NCBI GenBank assembly: GCA_947467605.1
Contig: CANIII010000014.1
Span: 49,225-113,224 of the forward strand
Source: Acidobacteriota bacterium
GTDB lineage: Bacteria; Acidobacteriota; Vicinamibacteria; Vicinamibacterales; SCN-69-37
DNA: 64,000 nucleotides
Direction of reading: 5' to 3'
Made by a program: the position numbers and the translations under genes. The notes beneath the pieces were generated by a model. It saw only the letters and a list, made by a program, of their open reading frames with translations, was not told the DNA's origin and searched no databases. Numbering within the stretch: position 1 is the first letter of the stretch; the number at the start of each line of letters is the position of its first letter. Shown one piece after another: positions 18,961-28,454 of this stretch.

Positions 18961-20033
18961 CGATGCGAGCGGTCAGAACACTTGATGCCCGCGTGCTGAT
19001 CGCGACGCTGGTCGGCGCGTTGTGCGTGACGCTGTCGGCGCAGGAAAGACCCGCCGGTCAGGGATTTTCATTTCGATCGAATACGGATCTCATCAATGTC
19101 ACGGTCACTATCACCGACGCCAACGGTCGATTTGTGCCGGGGCTCAACCGCGACGACTTCGTGGTGTACGAGGACGGCCAGCCGCAGGCCGTCATGCAAT
19201 TTGATGCGGATCGCGTTCCGGTCAGTCTCGGCATCGCACTCGATACGAGCGGCAGCATGGCCGGCGAAAAGATCGCCGCCGCCGAGGCCGCGCTCAATCG
19301 CTTCCTCTTCGATTTGCTCGGCAAGAAAGACGAAGTCTTCCTCTATCGATTCGACAACCATCCTGAACTGGTGCAGGGCTGGACACCGGATCGCGGTCTG
19401 GTCAGTCGCGCGCTGGGCAAGATCAGTCCGCGCGGCGGCACCGCGCTGTACGACACTGTGTCTGAAGCGATTCCGCTCGCGCAAAAAGGCACGGAGCGCA
19501 AGAAAGCGCTGATTCTGATCTCCGACGGCGAGGATACGAGCAGTCACGTCAACGTGCGCGATGCGGGGCAGTTGATTCGCAACAGCGAAGTCCTCGTGTA
19601 CGCCATCGCCATCGACCCCAGCGCCGCCGCGAGCCGCTACGGCTCATCGTCGCCTGCACCGGCGGTCGCCGCCCCCGCGCCGTCACGTCCCGTGCCGTCG
19701 CCGTTCCCGGGCCGCAAGCCGGCCGCATCCTCCGCGCCGGCACCGTCAGCGCCCGCGCCGATGCCGAGCGGGTCGTATCGCGGCGGCACCGTCAGCGCCG
19801 GCACGACGGCGTTGCGCCTCCTCACAGACGACAGCGGTGGCCGTACTGAAGTGATTCAGTCGCCTCGCGACCTCGATCCGGCCACCGCCGGCATCGCCGA
19901 CGAGTTGAGCAAACAGTATTTTCTGGGCTACGTCTCAGCCGTGCCGAAGGATGGTCGGTGGCACACGATCGAGGTGCGTCTCAAGAAGGGCAACTACCAC
20001 GTGCGCGCGCGCAAGGGCTACATCGCGGGGTAG
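18957..20033 (+). CDS. VWA domain-containing secreted protein (acidobacterial VWFA-related type)
   Basis: 358 residues: signal peptide (to about SAQ at 29), a short beta module (LINVTVTITDANGRFVPGLNRDDFVVYEDGQPQ), then a von Willebrand A domain with the metal-ion-dependent adhesion site DTSGS at 96-100, the conserved T in RGGTALYDTV and SDGEDT. A Pro/Ala/Ser-rich low-complexity insert (about 220-265) interrupts the domain before the C-terminal strand. This layout is the one common in Acidobacteriota. The protein probably binds a partner in the periplasm or at the surface. It is the third gene of the TonB/FxLYD/VWA operon. Confidence 0.85.
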   Translation: MTMRAVRTLDARVLIATLVGALCVTLSAQERPAGQGFSFRSNTDLINVTVTITDANGRFVPGLNRDDFVVYEDGQPQAVMQFDADRVPVSLGIALDTSGSMAGEKIAAAEAALNRFLFDLLGKKDEVFLYRFDNHPELVQGWTPDRGLVSRALGKISPRGGTALYDTVSEAIPLAQKGTERKKALILISDGEDTSSHVNVRDAGQLIRNSEVLVYAIAIDPSAAASRYGSSSPAPAVAAPAPSRPVPSPFPGRKPAASSAPAPSAPAPMPSGSYRGGTVSAGTTALRLLTDDSGGRTEVIQSPRDLDPATAGIADELSKQYFLGYVSAVPKDGRWHTIEVRLKKGNYHVRARKGYIAG

Positions 20034-20038
20034 AACGT

Positions 20039-20770
20039 CTACAGCAAGACCATCGTCAGAATGCCAAGCCCGATGAGCAACACCTGGCGAAACGCATTGC
20101 TATCGATGCCGCCACGATGCAAGTGGGGAATCAGATCCGACATCGAGACATACAGGAAGTTGCCGGCCGCAAACGACAGCGCGTACGGCAGGATGCCCGG
20201 TAGATGCTCGCCGAACAACAACATCGCCAGTGCGCCGAGCACGCCACCACTGGCCGCCACCGCGGTCAGCGTCCACGCGCGGCCGCGCGACTGACCGGCG
20301 GCGAGCAGGATCGCGACGTCACCAGCCTGTTGCGGAATCTCGTGTGCGGTAATGGCCAACGCGGTGGTGAGTCCGAGCGGCAGTGACACCAGCGCCGCAG
20401 CGGCGATCACCGCGCCGTCGACAAAGGTATGCACAGCATCGCCAATCAGCACCATCGCCGTCGTGCTCTGATGCACATCGCACTCGTGGTCGTCGTGGCA
20501 ATGGCGCCACAGCACGAGTTTCTCCAGGGTGAAAAATGTCAAGATTCCGCCGAGCAATGTCGCAAACGCGCGCGACGGCGGCAGCGTCAGCAAGGCTTCG
20601 GGGAGGAGACTCAGCAACGCCGCGCCGAGGAGCGTTCCCACGGCATAGGACACAAGCCAGGGAACGACGCGCGTGCGCACATTTTTCTGTAGCGCGACCA
20701 GCAACCCTGCCGTCGCGAGCCCGCCCACGCTGCCAAGGACAGACAATCCAAGTACTGCCAGCCACATCAC
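20039..20770 (-). CDS. ZIP family divalent metal transporter
   Basis: 243 residues with about seven or eight membrane helices. ZIP carriers bring Zn, Fe or Mn into the cytoplasm. Evidence: the TM4 motif HTFVDG (114-119), the TM5 motif HEIPQQAGD (143-151) and a His/Cys/Asp loop before TM4 (RHCHDDHECDVHQ, 89-101) that could bind metal. The usual TM5 pattern is HEIPxExGD, and here the second glutamate position is Gln. The gene ends 5 nt from the convergent VWA gene and diverges from the BON protein gene. Confidence 0.88.
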   Translation of the reverse strand: MMWLAVLGLSVLGSVGGLATAGLLVALQKNVRTRVVPWLVSYAVGTLLGAALLSLLPEALLTLPPSRAFATLLGGILTFFTLEKLVLWRHCHDDHECDVHQSTTAMVLIGDAVHTFVDGAVIAAAALVSLPLGLTTALAITAHEIPQQAGDVAILLAAGQSRGRAWTLTAVAASGGVLGALAMLLFGEHLPGILPYALSFAAGNFLYVSMSDLIPHLHRGGIDSNAFRQVLLIGLGILTMVLL

Positions 20771-20879
20771 CGTCGTCTATTGTAGATGGCGCGTCTACCG
20801 CAGATAACGGTTTGATTGGTACCGTCCTTGCTGTAGCACTGGGTGTGCTGCCCGCGCTGACTTTTCAAGGGGTCACCTT

Positions 20880-21401
20880 ATGCGCCATCGACTTGCCTCT
20901 CTACTCGTCACCATGGCCTTGGCGCTGGTCGCCTGGCCGACGGCGGCCGCTCAGCTGAGCGACGCCGCGCTGGCAGAGCGTGTGGCGGAGGCCGTCCGCC
21001 AGTACACCCACTTCGGAATCTTCGACGACATCGGCATCCAGATCGACAACCGTTCGGTCACGCTCTCGGGGCGTGTGACCATGCCGTACAAGCGCGACGA
21101 CCTCATCGCGCGTGTCAAGAAGATCGACGGCGTGCGCGACCTGACCAGCACCATCGAGGTGCTGCCGGTGTCGATCTACGACAGCAACCTGCGCGATCGG
21201 TTGGCGCGGGCGATCTACGGCAACCCGGCATTCAGACACTACGCCGCGATGGTGAATCCGCCCATTCACATCGTGGTCGAAAACGGCCGCGTGACACTGA
21301 CCGGCGCCGTGAACAGCGAAGTGGAGAAGATGCTGGCCTATTCGCTGGCGCAACTGCCGGGCGTGTTCAGTGTGCGGAATGAACTGAAGATCGATCGGTA
21401 G
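20880..21401 (+). CDS. BON domain-containing periplasmic protein
   Basis: 173 residues: Sec signal peptide ending near TAAAQ (about 25), then two BON domains (about 28-95 and 97-170), each with the family pattern of a helical start and IQIDNRSVTLSGRV / IVVENGRVTLTGAV followed by a helix and a VRxLTS/VRNEL strand. BON domains bind phospholipid or other envelope surfaces, as in OsmY and DolP. A strong ribosome-binding site AAGGGG (20867-20872) precedes the start by 7 nt. Confidence 0.88.
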   Translation: MRHRLASLLVTMALALVAWPTAAAQLSDAALAERVAEAVRQYTHFGIFDDIGIQIDNRSVTLSGRVTMPYKRDDLIARVKKIDGVRDLTSTIEVLPVSIYDSNLRDRLARAIYGNPAFRHYAAMVNPPIHIVVENGRVTLTGAVNSEVEKMLAYSLAQLPGVFSVRNELKIDR

Positions 21402-21453
21402 CGCGGGAAGATCCGGAAGAAAGCCCAACCCGGGCTGGTCTACCATCTTGCCT

Positions 21454-23541
21454 ATGACTGCCCTTCCCCGCGCTACGCTCCTTGTGGTCGCCGCTTTGTG
21501 CCTTGGTCGCGCCACGATCGCCGCCCAAACGCCTCCGCCACAACAGACGACGCAACAGGGACGTGGTCAGGGACGTGGCGGCCAGCAGGGGCAGGGGCAA
21601 GGTCAAGGGCAGCAACAAGGCCAGCAGGGACGCGGCGGCCAACAACCGGCGCGCGACACCGCTGCACAGCCGCAGCCGACGGGTACGGGAGCCATCAGTG
21701 GCACGGTGGTGTTGGCCGACGCCGCACGTCCGGTGCGGCGCGCGCGTGTGACGCTCACTGGTGGTGAACTGCGCGTCGCGAAGACCGCGGTCAGCGATGA
21801 TCAGGGCAACTTTGCCTTTACCGATCTGCCTGCTGGGCGCTTCACACTCAGCGCATCGAAGCCCGGCTACGTCAACGCCACGTACGGTCAGAAAAAACCG
21901 GGCCGGCCCGGCACGCCCATTCAACTGGTCGATTCGCAGAAGCTGACCAATCTCAAACTCCCACTGCCAAAGGGCGGCGTGCTGACGGGCGCGGTGCTCG
22001 ACGAAAACGGCGAGCCGACGCCGGGCACGCAGGTCACCGCGTTTCGCTATGAGATGCGCACCGGCGAAAAGCGACTGACGCAGGCCGGCAACGATCAGAC
22101 CGACGATCGCGGTGTCTACCGCATCTACGGATTGCTGCCGGGTGACTACGTGGTGCGCGCCACACCGCGCAATCGCCTCAATGATTTGACGCAGGTCGTG
22201 CAGGATGTCGCGCAGGCACTCGGCGGCCGCGGTGGCGCCGGTGGCCCGGGCGGTGGCGGTGGCGGCGCGGGGGCAGGCGGTGCGGGCGGTGGACGAGGTG
22301 GCGCAGGCGTCGGCCTCGGTCAGAACATCCAGCAACTGCTCGGCGGACGCGGCGGCGGTGGCGGACAAGCGGCCACCGCGCTGCAGGGCATCGTTGCCGG
22401 ACTGAACGGCGCCGAGGACGGCAGCGCGTCATACGCGCCCGTCTATTTCCCGGGTACGACGACGTCATCGAGCGCATCAACGATTGCCCTCGGCGTCAGT
22501 GAAGAACGTCAAGGGATCGACTTCCAATTGCAGCTCGTGACCACAGCGACCGTGTCGGGCACAGTCACGAGCCCGGACGGCGACACCTCCGGCGTCATGC
22601 TCACGCTGGTCAATGAAACGGAACAGGCGCTGGGCGGCAACATCAACACCGCGCGCGTGCAGCAAGACGGTTCGTTCACGTTCAGCAATGTCGCCCCCGG
22701 GCAGTACGTGGTGCAGGCTCGCGGCGGTGGCGGTCGAGGGGGGCGCGGTGGCGGCGGCGGGCGCGGTGGAGCGAACGGCAATCCAGCGGCCGTCGGTGCC
22801 AACGGTCAGCCGGCAGCGCCACCGGAAATGCTCTGGGGACAAACACAAGTCAACGTCGACGGCCATCCGATGACCGGAGTGAGCGTCGCGTTACAGGCCG
22901 GCATGAAAGTGAACGGCAAGCTGCAGTTCGAGGGGGGCGCCGCACCGGCGGATCTCACACGCGTGCGCGTGGCACTCTCGCCGAGCGGCACCAGCAACGG
23001 GCCCGATCTCGCACAGAACGCGCCCGCGCAACTCGACGCGACGGGCCGGTTCACGATCAGCGGCGTGGCCCCCGGTCGTTACACCGTGCGCGTACAGGGA
23101 CAGGTGCAGACATTCACGCTGAAGTCCGCCGTCACGGGCGGGCGCGACGCGCTCGACTTCCCGCTGGAAGTGAAACCCAATCAAGACGTGGCAGACATCA
23201 CGTTGACGATGACCACCAAGACGCAGGAACTCGGCGGCACGCTGACCGACAGTCAGAATCAACCAGCGACTGATTACTCGGTGATCGTGTATTCGAGCGA
23301 CACGCAGTACTGGACGCCGCAGTCACGTCGCATCGTGTCGGTGCGGCCGGGCACGGACGGCAAGTTCATCGTGCGCAGCCTGCCACCTGGCGACTACCTG
23401 ATGGCCGCCGTGACCGATGTTGAGCCCGGCGCGTGGTTCGATCCGGAATTCCTGCAGCAGTTGCGCGCGTCGTCTGCACGCGTGACGCTCGCGGAAGGCG
23501 ACAAGAAGACGCAGGACCTGCGGCTCGGCGGCGGCAGCTAG
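21454..23541 (+). CDS. Carboxypeptidase-regulatory-like domain protein, secreted, Gly-rich
   Basis: 695 residues from the ATG at 21454; a TTG at 21448 is possible. A signal peptide ends at about IAAQ, and a Gln/Gly/Arg-rich tract follows. Three to four prealbumin-like carboxypeptidase-regulatory modules are visible: GTGAISGTVVLADAARPVRRARVTL, then TATVSGTVTSPDGD, then TQELGGTLTDSQNQPA, with the paired phrase PPGDYLMAA/APGQYVVQA/PAGRFTLSA. Long Gly-rich inserts sit near residues 250-300 and 430-450. No catalytic peptidase domain is present. It is likely an extracellular or outer-membrane beta-sandwich protein. The stop shares a CTAG palindrome with the convergent gene. Confidence 0.75.
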   Translation: MTALPRATLLVVAALCLGRATIAAQTPPPQQTTQQGRGQGRGGQQGQGQGQGQQQGQQGRGGQQPARDTAAQPQPTGTGAISGTVVLADAARPVRRARVTLTGGELRVAKTAVSDDQGNFAFTDLPAGRFTLSASKPGYVNATYGQKKPGRPGTPIQLVDSQKLTNLKLPLPKGGVLTGAVLDENGEPTPGTQVTAFRYEMRTGEKRLTQAGNDQTDDRGVYRIYGLLPGDYVVRATPRNRLNDLTQVVQDVAQALGGRGGAGGPGGGGGGAGAGGAGGGRGGAGVGLGQNIQQLLGGRGGGGGQAATALQGIVAGLNGAEDGSASYAPVYFPGTTTSSSASTIALGVSEERQGIDFQLQLVTTATVSGTVTSPDGDTSGVMLTLVNETEQALGGNINTARVQQDGSFTFSNVAPGQYVVQARGGGGRGGRGGGGGRGGANGNPAAVGANGQPAAPPEMLWGQTQVNVDGHPMTGVSVALQAGMKVNGKLQFEGGAAPADLTRVRVALSPSGTSNGPDLAQNAPAQLDATGRFTISGVAPGRYTVRVQGQVQTFTLKSAVTGGRDALDFPLEVKPNQDVADITLTMTTKTQELGGTLTDSQNQPATDYSVIVYSSDTQYWTPQSRRIVSVRPGTDGKFIVRSLPPGDYLMAAVTDVEPGAWFDPEFLQQLRASSARVTLAEGDKKTQDLRLGGGS

Positions 23542-24323
23542 GCGGTGCGGCGACCGCGCCGCATCGTCCACACGACCAACCCGCCCATCACAGCGACGGC
23601 TGCGAACATCGCGCCGGCGAAGAGCCACATGGTGCGATAGAGAATCGAGTTGCGCTCCATCGTCATCTCCATGACGAGCGGCGTGCCGATCCGTCGATCT
23701 TTCAACCACTGCTCCCACGTCAGGATGTTGCCGCGTTCGGGGGGCACCACGTCATGCGTGTCGATGTCGCGCACGTTGTGCGACTGGATCTTGCTCGGCA
23801 AGTGGAGCTTGAAGCCGACCAGCTCGGTGCCTTTCCAGTTGATGCCCTTGGCCTCGAGGCCCGCCGGCATACCCACGGCCTGACGATACGCGAGGCGTCC
23901 GTCCTGCTCGCCAAACGAGTAGGTCGACCACGCGAGCACACCGCACTTCGCGGCGTCGGTGATGTTGGCGAGATCCATGCGGATCTGGACGAAGCGACGG
24001 CCTTCGCGAATCCACGGTGTGCTGCTGACGCGCGTCACGGTGCAACCAGCGGCCTCGAACGCCGCGCGCACTTTGTCCGGCTCAAACTTCGTGCGGGGAT
24101 TCATTTCGAGCGGCAGGCCCCGCAACACGACCAGCGACGCGAGCGACGCATTGACATTGATTGTGGCCGAACCGTCCACGGCCAGGGTGATGTCCTCTTC
24201 GTACTCGTACTCACGGCCCAAGAGGCGGCTGACCTTGCGGCATCCCCACGTCGACGCCACCAGACACACCAGAAACGTGATGACGACCGCGCGGCGCGCG
24301 CGGCGGCTCTCAAAACAGCGCAT
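23538..24323 (-). CDS. Putative membrane-anchored protein of unknown function
   Basis: 261 residues starting MRCFESRRARRAVVITFLVCLVASTWGC, a signal peptide or signal anchor whose Cys could be a weak lipobox. A periplasmic domain follows (LGREYEYEEDITLAVDGSATINVNASLASLVVLRGLPLEMNPRTKFEPDKVRAAFEAAGC). Near the C-terminus there is one transmembrane helix (about 232-253) and a basic VWTMRRGRR tail. I do not recognise the family. Its start is 26 nt from the divergent polA start and its stop overlaps the upstream convergent gene. Confidence 0.65.
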   Translation of the reverse strand: MRCFESRRARRAVVITFLVCLVASTWGCRKVSRLLGREYEYEEDITLAVDGSATINVNASLASLVVLRGLPLEMNPRTKFEPDKVRAAFEAAGCTVTRVSSTPWIREGRRFVQIRMDLANITDAAKCGVLAWSTYSFGEQDGRLAYRQAVGMPAGLEAKGINWKGTELVGFKLHLPSKIQSHNVRDIDTHDVVPPERGNILTWEQWLKDRRIGTPLVMEMTMERNSILYRTMWLFAGAMFAAVAVMGGLVVWTMRRGRRTA

Positions 24324-24349
24324 TGGGCGAATGATATCCTTTTCGCTCA

Positions 24350-27022
24350 ATGCCACGCGTCTTCCTGATCGACGGCAGTTCGCAGATGTACCGCGCGTAC
24401 CATGCGATCCGTGGTTTGACGGCGCCCGACGGCACCTCAACAAACGCCATCTACGGTTTTGTGACGATGCTGCGCAAGCTCATTGCCGATCACAAGCCCG
24501 ACTACATCGCGGCCTCGTTTGACCTCGCCGGCCCGACATTCCGCGACGACCTCTCGGATACGTACAAGGCCAATCGCGCCCCGATGCCGCCGGACCTTGT
24601 GCAGCAGGCGCCGGTTGTACGCGAGGCCTGCGAAGCGATGGGCGTGCCGATTCTCACCTACGAGCGCTTTGAAGCGGACGACGTGATCGGCACACTCTCG
24701 GTTCAGGCCCGCGCGCTTGGCTTCGAAGTCGCGCTCGTCACCGGCGACAAGGATTTCTTCCAACTCGTCGGCGAAGGCGTCCGCGTCTTCAACCCCAAAG
24801 ACGACGGCACGTGGTACGACTCAGACGGCGTCGTGCAGAAATTTGGCGTGCGTCCTGAGCAAGTGGTGGACGTACTCGCGCTCATGGGCGACAGCGTCGA
24901 CAACATCAAAGGCGTGCCCGGCATTGGCGAGAAGGGCGCGAAAGAATTGATCACGACGCACGGGTCGCTCGAGGCCTTGCTCGCCGCGGCGCCGACGATT
25001 ACGCAGAAGCGCTATCGCGAGGGTCTGCTCAATCACGCCGCCGATGCACACGCGAGCAAGGAACTCGCCACGATTCGATGTGATGTGCCGGTCACGTTCG
25101 ATCCGGACGCACTGCGCTATCGCGGTCCACAGCGCGACAAGTGCTTCGCGCTGTTCACCACGCTCGGCTTCCGGTCGCTCACGGCGGAGTTTGCGCCGAC
25201 AGCCAAGGATGTCGCGAGCGACTACGCCATCGCAGGCGACGCGCACGACGTCGACCAGATCGTCGCCGGCATCCGAGCCGCGGGCGCGATGGGACTCGCG
25301 CTCATCACGGAAGGCGCGCCGGCCGTGCGCGCATCGATTGTGGGCCTGGCCATCTCGACCGCGGATCACCAGGCGCGCTACCTGCCGTTTGCGCACGCGG
25401 GGCTCTCGGAAACGCCGAACCTTCCGCAAGCGGATTCACTCGCTCGCTTGAAGCCGGTACTCGAGGATTCCGCCATCGCGAAGGTCGGGCACGATCTGAA
25501 GTACGCGTCGATCGTGCTGGCGCAGCACGGCATCACGCTCGGCGGTGTCGACCTCGACGTGATGGTGGCCAGCTACCTGATCGATTCGATGCGCGCGAGC
25601 CACTCGATCGAAGAGGTCGCCGGGTCGACGGCCGGCTATCAAGCCAGCACCGAGGAACAGGTGCGCGGCAAAGGCGCGAAGGCGCTCCCGTGGAGCGGAG
25701 TGCCGGCGCTCTCCCTCCTGACGTATGCGGCTGAACGCGCCGAACTGCCCGTGCGCATGGCGCCCGCACTGCGCGGCGACCTGACGCGTGACGGGCTCGA
25801 CGGCGTGTATCGAGACCTCGAGCGGCCGCTGATCCCCATCCTCGCCGCCATCGAAACAGCGGGCATCAAAGTCGACGTCGCGTCGCTCGCGAAACAGTCG
25901 GCGACGATGCAGTCGGAGCTGGATGGATTAAACGCGCGGATCTTCGAAATGGCCGGCGGCGAGTTCAACATCAACTCGCCGAAGCAGCTGTCGGAAGTGC
26001 TGTTCACGCGGCTGAATCTGCCCGGTGGCAAGAAGGGCAAGACCGGAAACGTCTCAACGGCCGTGGATGTCCTCGAGGAACTGGCGTCAGTCCACGAGCT
26101 GCCTGGCCTCATTCTGAAATGGCGCGGCGTGCAGAAGCTGAAAGGCACGTACGTCGACGCACTGCCTCTGCTTGTGAATTCAGCCACGGGACGCCTGCAC
26201 ACGACGTTCAATCAAGCCGTGGCAGCCACCGGCCGACTGAGCAGCAGTGATCCCAATCTGCAGAACATCCCGATTCGCACGCCGGCCGGCCGAGAGATTC
26301 GCGGGGCGTTTATCGCGGAACCCGGCTTCATGCTGATCTCGGCCGACTACTCCCAGATCGAACTGCGTGTGCTCGCACATCTGTCGGGCGATCAGGCCCT
26401 GACGGACGCGTTTCAGCGAGGCGAGGACATTCACGACCGCACGGCAGAACGGGTGTTCGGCACCAACAGCGGCCTCGACCCGAAGGAACTGCGGCGCCGG
26501 GCCAAGATCATCAACTACGCGCTGCTCTACGGGAAGACGGCCTTCACATTGGCGAAGGACATCGGGGTCCCGCAAGCGGCCGCGCAGGACTTCATCCATG
26601 CGTACTTCGCGGGCTATCCCGCCGTACGGGGCTACATCGACCAGACGCTGGCCGACGCGCGCACGAGCGGCGTCGTGCGCACCATCACGGGCCGCCGCCG
26701 CCTCGTGCCTGAGCTGAAGAGCGCCAACGGCATGATCCGCGCCGCGGCCGAGCGGGAAACGGTGAACATGCCCATTCAGGGCACCGCCGCCGACATCCTC
26801 AAGAAGGCCATGATCGACGTCGCCGCCGCCCTCAACGCCCACGGTGGCGCGAGCCGAATGATCCTGACCGTGCACGACGAACTGCTGTTTGAAGCGCCCG
26901 ACGCCGAGGCCGAGCGCATCGCCGCCCTGGTCAAGACCCACATGGAGGCCGCCTTCCAGCTATCGGTCCCGCTGACCGTCGATGTCGGCATTGGGCGGGA
27001 TTGGAACTCGGCGAAACCGTGA
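24350..27022 (+). CDS. polA: DNA polymerase I
   Basis: 890 residues. The 5' nuclease domain is complete (DGSSQMYRAYHAI, EADDVIGTL, VTGDKDFFQLV, GDSVDNIKGVPGIGEKGA). The polymerase domain has motif A SADYSQIELRVLAHLSGD, motif B RRRAKIINYALLYG and motif C VHDELLFE. The 3'-5' exonuclease fold is present but degenerate: positions equivalent to E. coli D355, D424 and D501 are I319, A386 and R463, with only E321 kept, so proofreading is probably lost. Motif B has Tyr723 where E. coli has Phe762. The role is Okazaki fragment maturation and excision repair. The poly(A)-polymerase-family gene follows 19 nt later. Confidence 0.96.
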   Translation: MPRVFLIDGSSQMYRAYHAIRGLTAPDGTSTNAIYGFVTMLRKLIADHKPDYIAASFDLAGPTFRDDLSDTYKANRAPMPPDLVQQAPVVREACEAMGVPILTYERFEADDVIGTLSVQARALGFEVALVTGDKDFFQLVGEGVRVFNPKDDGTWYDSDGVVQKFGVRPEQVVDVLALMGDSVDNIKGVPGIGEKGAKELITTHGSLEALLAAAPTITQKRYREGLLNHAADAHASKELATIRCDVPVTFDPDALRYRGPQRDKCFALFTTLGFRSLTAEFAPTAKDVASDYAIAGDAHDVDQIVAGIRAAGAMGLALITEGAPAVRASIVGLAISTADHQARYLPFAHAGLSETPNLPQADSLARLKPVLEDSAIAKVGHDLKYASIVLAQHGITLGGVDLDVMVASYLIDSMRASHSIEEVAGSTAGYQASTEEQVRGKGAKALPWSGVPALSLLTYAAERAELPVRMAPALRGDLTRDGLDGVYRDLERPLIPILAAIETAGIKVDVASLAKQSATMQSELDGLNARIFEMAGGEFNINSPKQLSEVLFTRLNLPGGKKGKTGNVSTAVDVLEELASVHELPGLILKWRGVQKLKGTYVDALPLLVNSATGRLHTTFNQAVAATGRLSSSDPNLQNIPIRTPAGREIRGAFIAEPGFMLISADYSQIELRVLAHLSGDQALTDAFQRGEDIHDRTAERVFGTNSGLDPKELRRRAKIINYALLYGKTAFTLAKDIGVPQAAAQDFIHAYFAGYPAVRGYIDQTLADARTSGVVRTITGRRRLVPELKSANGMIRAAAERETVNMPIQGTAADILKKAMIDVAAALNAHGGASRMILTVHDELLFEAPDAEAERIAALVKTHMEAAFQLSVPLTVDVGIGRDWNSAKP

Positions 27023-27041
27023 GCCGGTATAATCCTCTCCG

Positions 27042-28454
27042 GTGACCGACCCCCTGATCATTCCGCGAGCTGACCACCCGATTTCGCGGAAAGACGTCGA
27101 CGAGGACGCGCTACGGGTCCTGTATCGACTCAACGAAAACGAATACACCGCTTATCTGGTCGGCGGCAGCGTGCGCGACCTGCTCCTCGGCCGGCGACCC
27201 AAAGACTTCGACATCGGCACGGACGCGCACCCGTACGAGATCAAAAAACTCTTCCGCAACTGCTTCATCATCGGCCGGCGCTTTCGTCTCGCGCACATTA
27301 AATACGGCACCAAGACCATCGAAGTCGCCACCTTCCGACAGAACGTCCCGGACGCGCCGACAGCGAGCGCCGCTCCCGCAGACGGGCACAATGAGGCGAC
27401 GACGACGCCAGAGGCACCTGCGACGCCGGGCGCACCGCGACCGCGCGCACACTCTGACGAACACGGCATCGTGCGGCGCGACAACCTCTACGGCACACCG
27501 GAAGAAGATGCGTTCCGCCGCGACTTCACCATCAACGCCCTCTTCTACGACATCGCCACACATTCGGTCATCGACTACACCGGCGGCCTCGAAGACCTCC
27601 GCAACCGGCGCATCGTCTGCATCGGCAATCCGGAAGTGCGATTCACAGAGGATCCGGTTCGCATGCTGCGCGCGGCCGTGTTCGCCGCGCGCCTCGACTT
27701 CGAGATGGACGAGGCGGTGCTCGACGCGATCGAATCGCACGGTCACCTCATCCAGAAAGCGTCGCCCGCTCGCCTGCTCGAGGAATATTTCAAGATCCTG
27801 CGCTCCGGCTATGCGGAAGCCACGTTCCGCGTGCTCGACGCCGTCGGATTACTCGGGCTGATCACACCGGAACTTCAGGACGCGCCCGATGCGTTCTGGG
27901 CATCACTCGCGAAGCTCGACGCGTGGCGGAGCCATCACCCGTCGATTCCGGCCGAGATGGTCAATCCCGTGTTGATGGGCGCGCTGCTCGTGCCGATGGG
28001 CTTCGTAAACCCGCACGAGGATCAGCTCTCGCTCGGCATGCTCACACTGGCGCGGAAAGACTACGAACGCCTCCGCCACCTGCTGGTCACCGTGCCGAAG
28101 CTCACCGATCCGAACGTGCCGGCGCGCGTGTCGCGCGGGCTCCCGGGGCGGCCGTCGTTTTCCGACGCGATCATCTGGCTCGACATTTTCGGCGATGCGC
28201 CAGATGCGGTGGCGCACTGGAAGCACGTGCAGTCGCAGATGCCGAAGCCCGAGCCGCAACCGTCCCGACAGCATCGACAACACCAGCATGGTCCGCGCCC
28301 CACGCCGGCATCACCGCCAGGCGAAGGACAGCACGCCGCCCATCACACGTCGGGTGCTCCGACCGGCGACAGGACCAAACGTCGTCGTCGCCGGCGACGG
28401 CGAGGTGGCGGTGGCGGCGGCAACGCGGGCGGCGGCGCTCCGGAAGACCGCTAG
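27042..28454 (+). CDS. pcnB: Poly(A) polymerase / CCA-adding family nucleotidyltransferase (PcnB-like)
   Basis: 470 residues from a GTG start at 27042. Class II nucleotidyltransferase motifs are clear: LVGGSVRDLLLGRRPKDFDIGTDAHP (the two catalytic Asp) and FTEDPVRMLRAAVFAARLDFEMD, then KASPARLLEEYFKIL. In the palm there is an extra Ala/Pro/Thr-rich insert (about 108-140). The C-terminus is a very basic tail (KRRRRRRRR then a Gly run), typical of bacterial PcnB, which adds poly(A) tails that promote RNA decay. CCA addition cannot be excluded without activity data. Its stop shares CTAG with the convergent receptor gene. Confidence 0.85.
   Translation: MTDPLIIPRADHPISRKDVDEDALRVLYRLNENEYTAYLVGGSVRDLLLGRRPKDFDIGTDAHPYEIKKLFRNCFIIGRRFRLAHIKYGTKTIEVATFRQNVPDAPTASAAPADGHNEATTTPEAPATPGAPRPRAHSDEHGIVRRDNLYGTPEEDAFRRDFTINALFYDIATHSVIDYTGGLEDLRNRRIVCIGNPEVRFTEDPVRMLRAAVFAARLDFEMDEAVLDAIESHGHLIQKASPARLLEEYFKILRSGYAEATFRVLDAVGLLGLITPELQDAPDAFWASLAKLDAWRSHHPSIPAEMVNPVLMGALLVPMGFVNPHEDQLSLGMLTLARKDYERLRHLLVTVPKLTDPNVPARVSRGLPGRPSFSDAIIWLDIFGDAPDAVAHWKHVQSQMPKPEPQPSRQHRQHQHGPRPTPASPPGEGQHAAHHTSGAPTGDRTKRRRRRRRRGGGGGGNAGGGAPEDR

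Noticed and set aside
23433..24368. 311-residue plus-strand ORF
   Set aside because: Covers the end of the carboxypeptidase-regulatory-like gene and the antisense of the membrane protein gene; composition is not protein-like.
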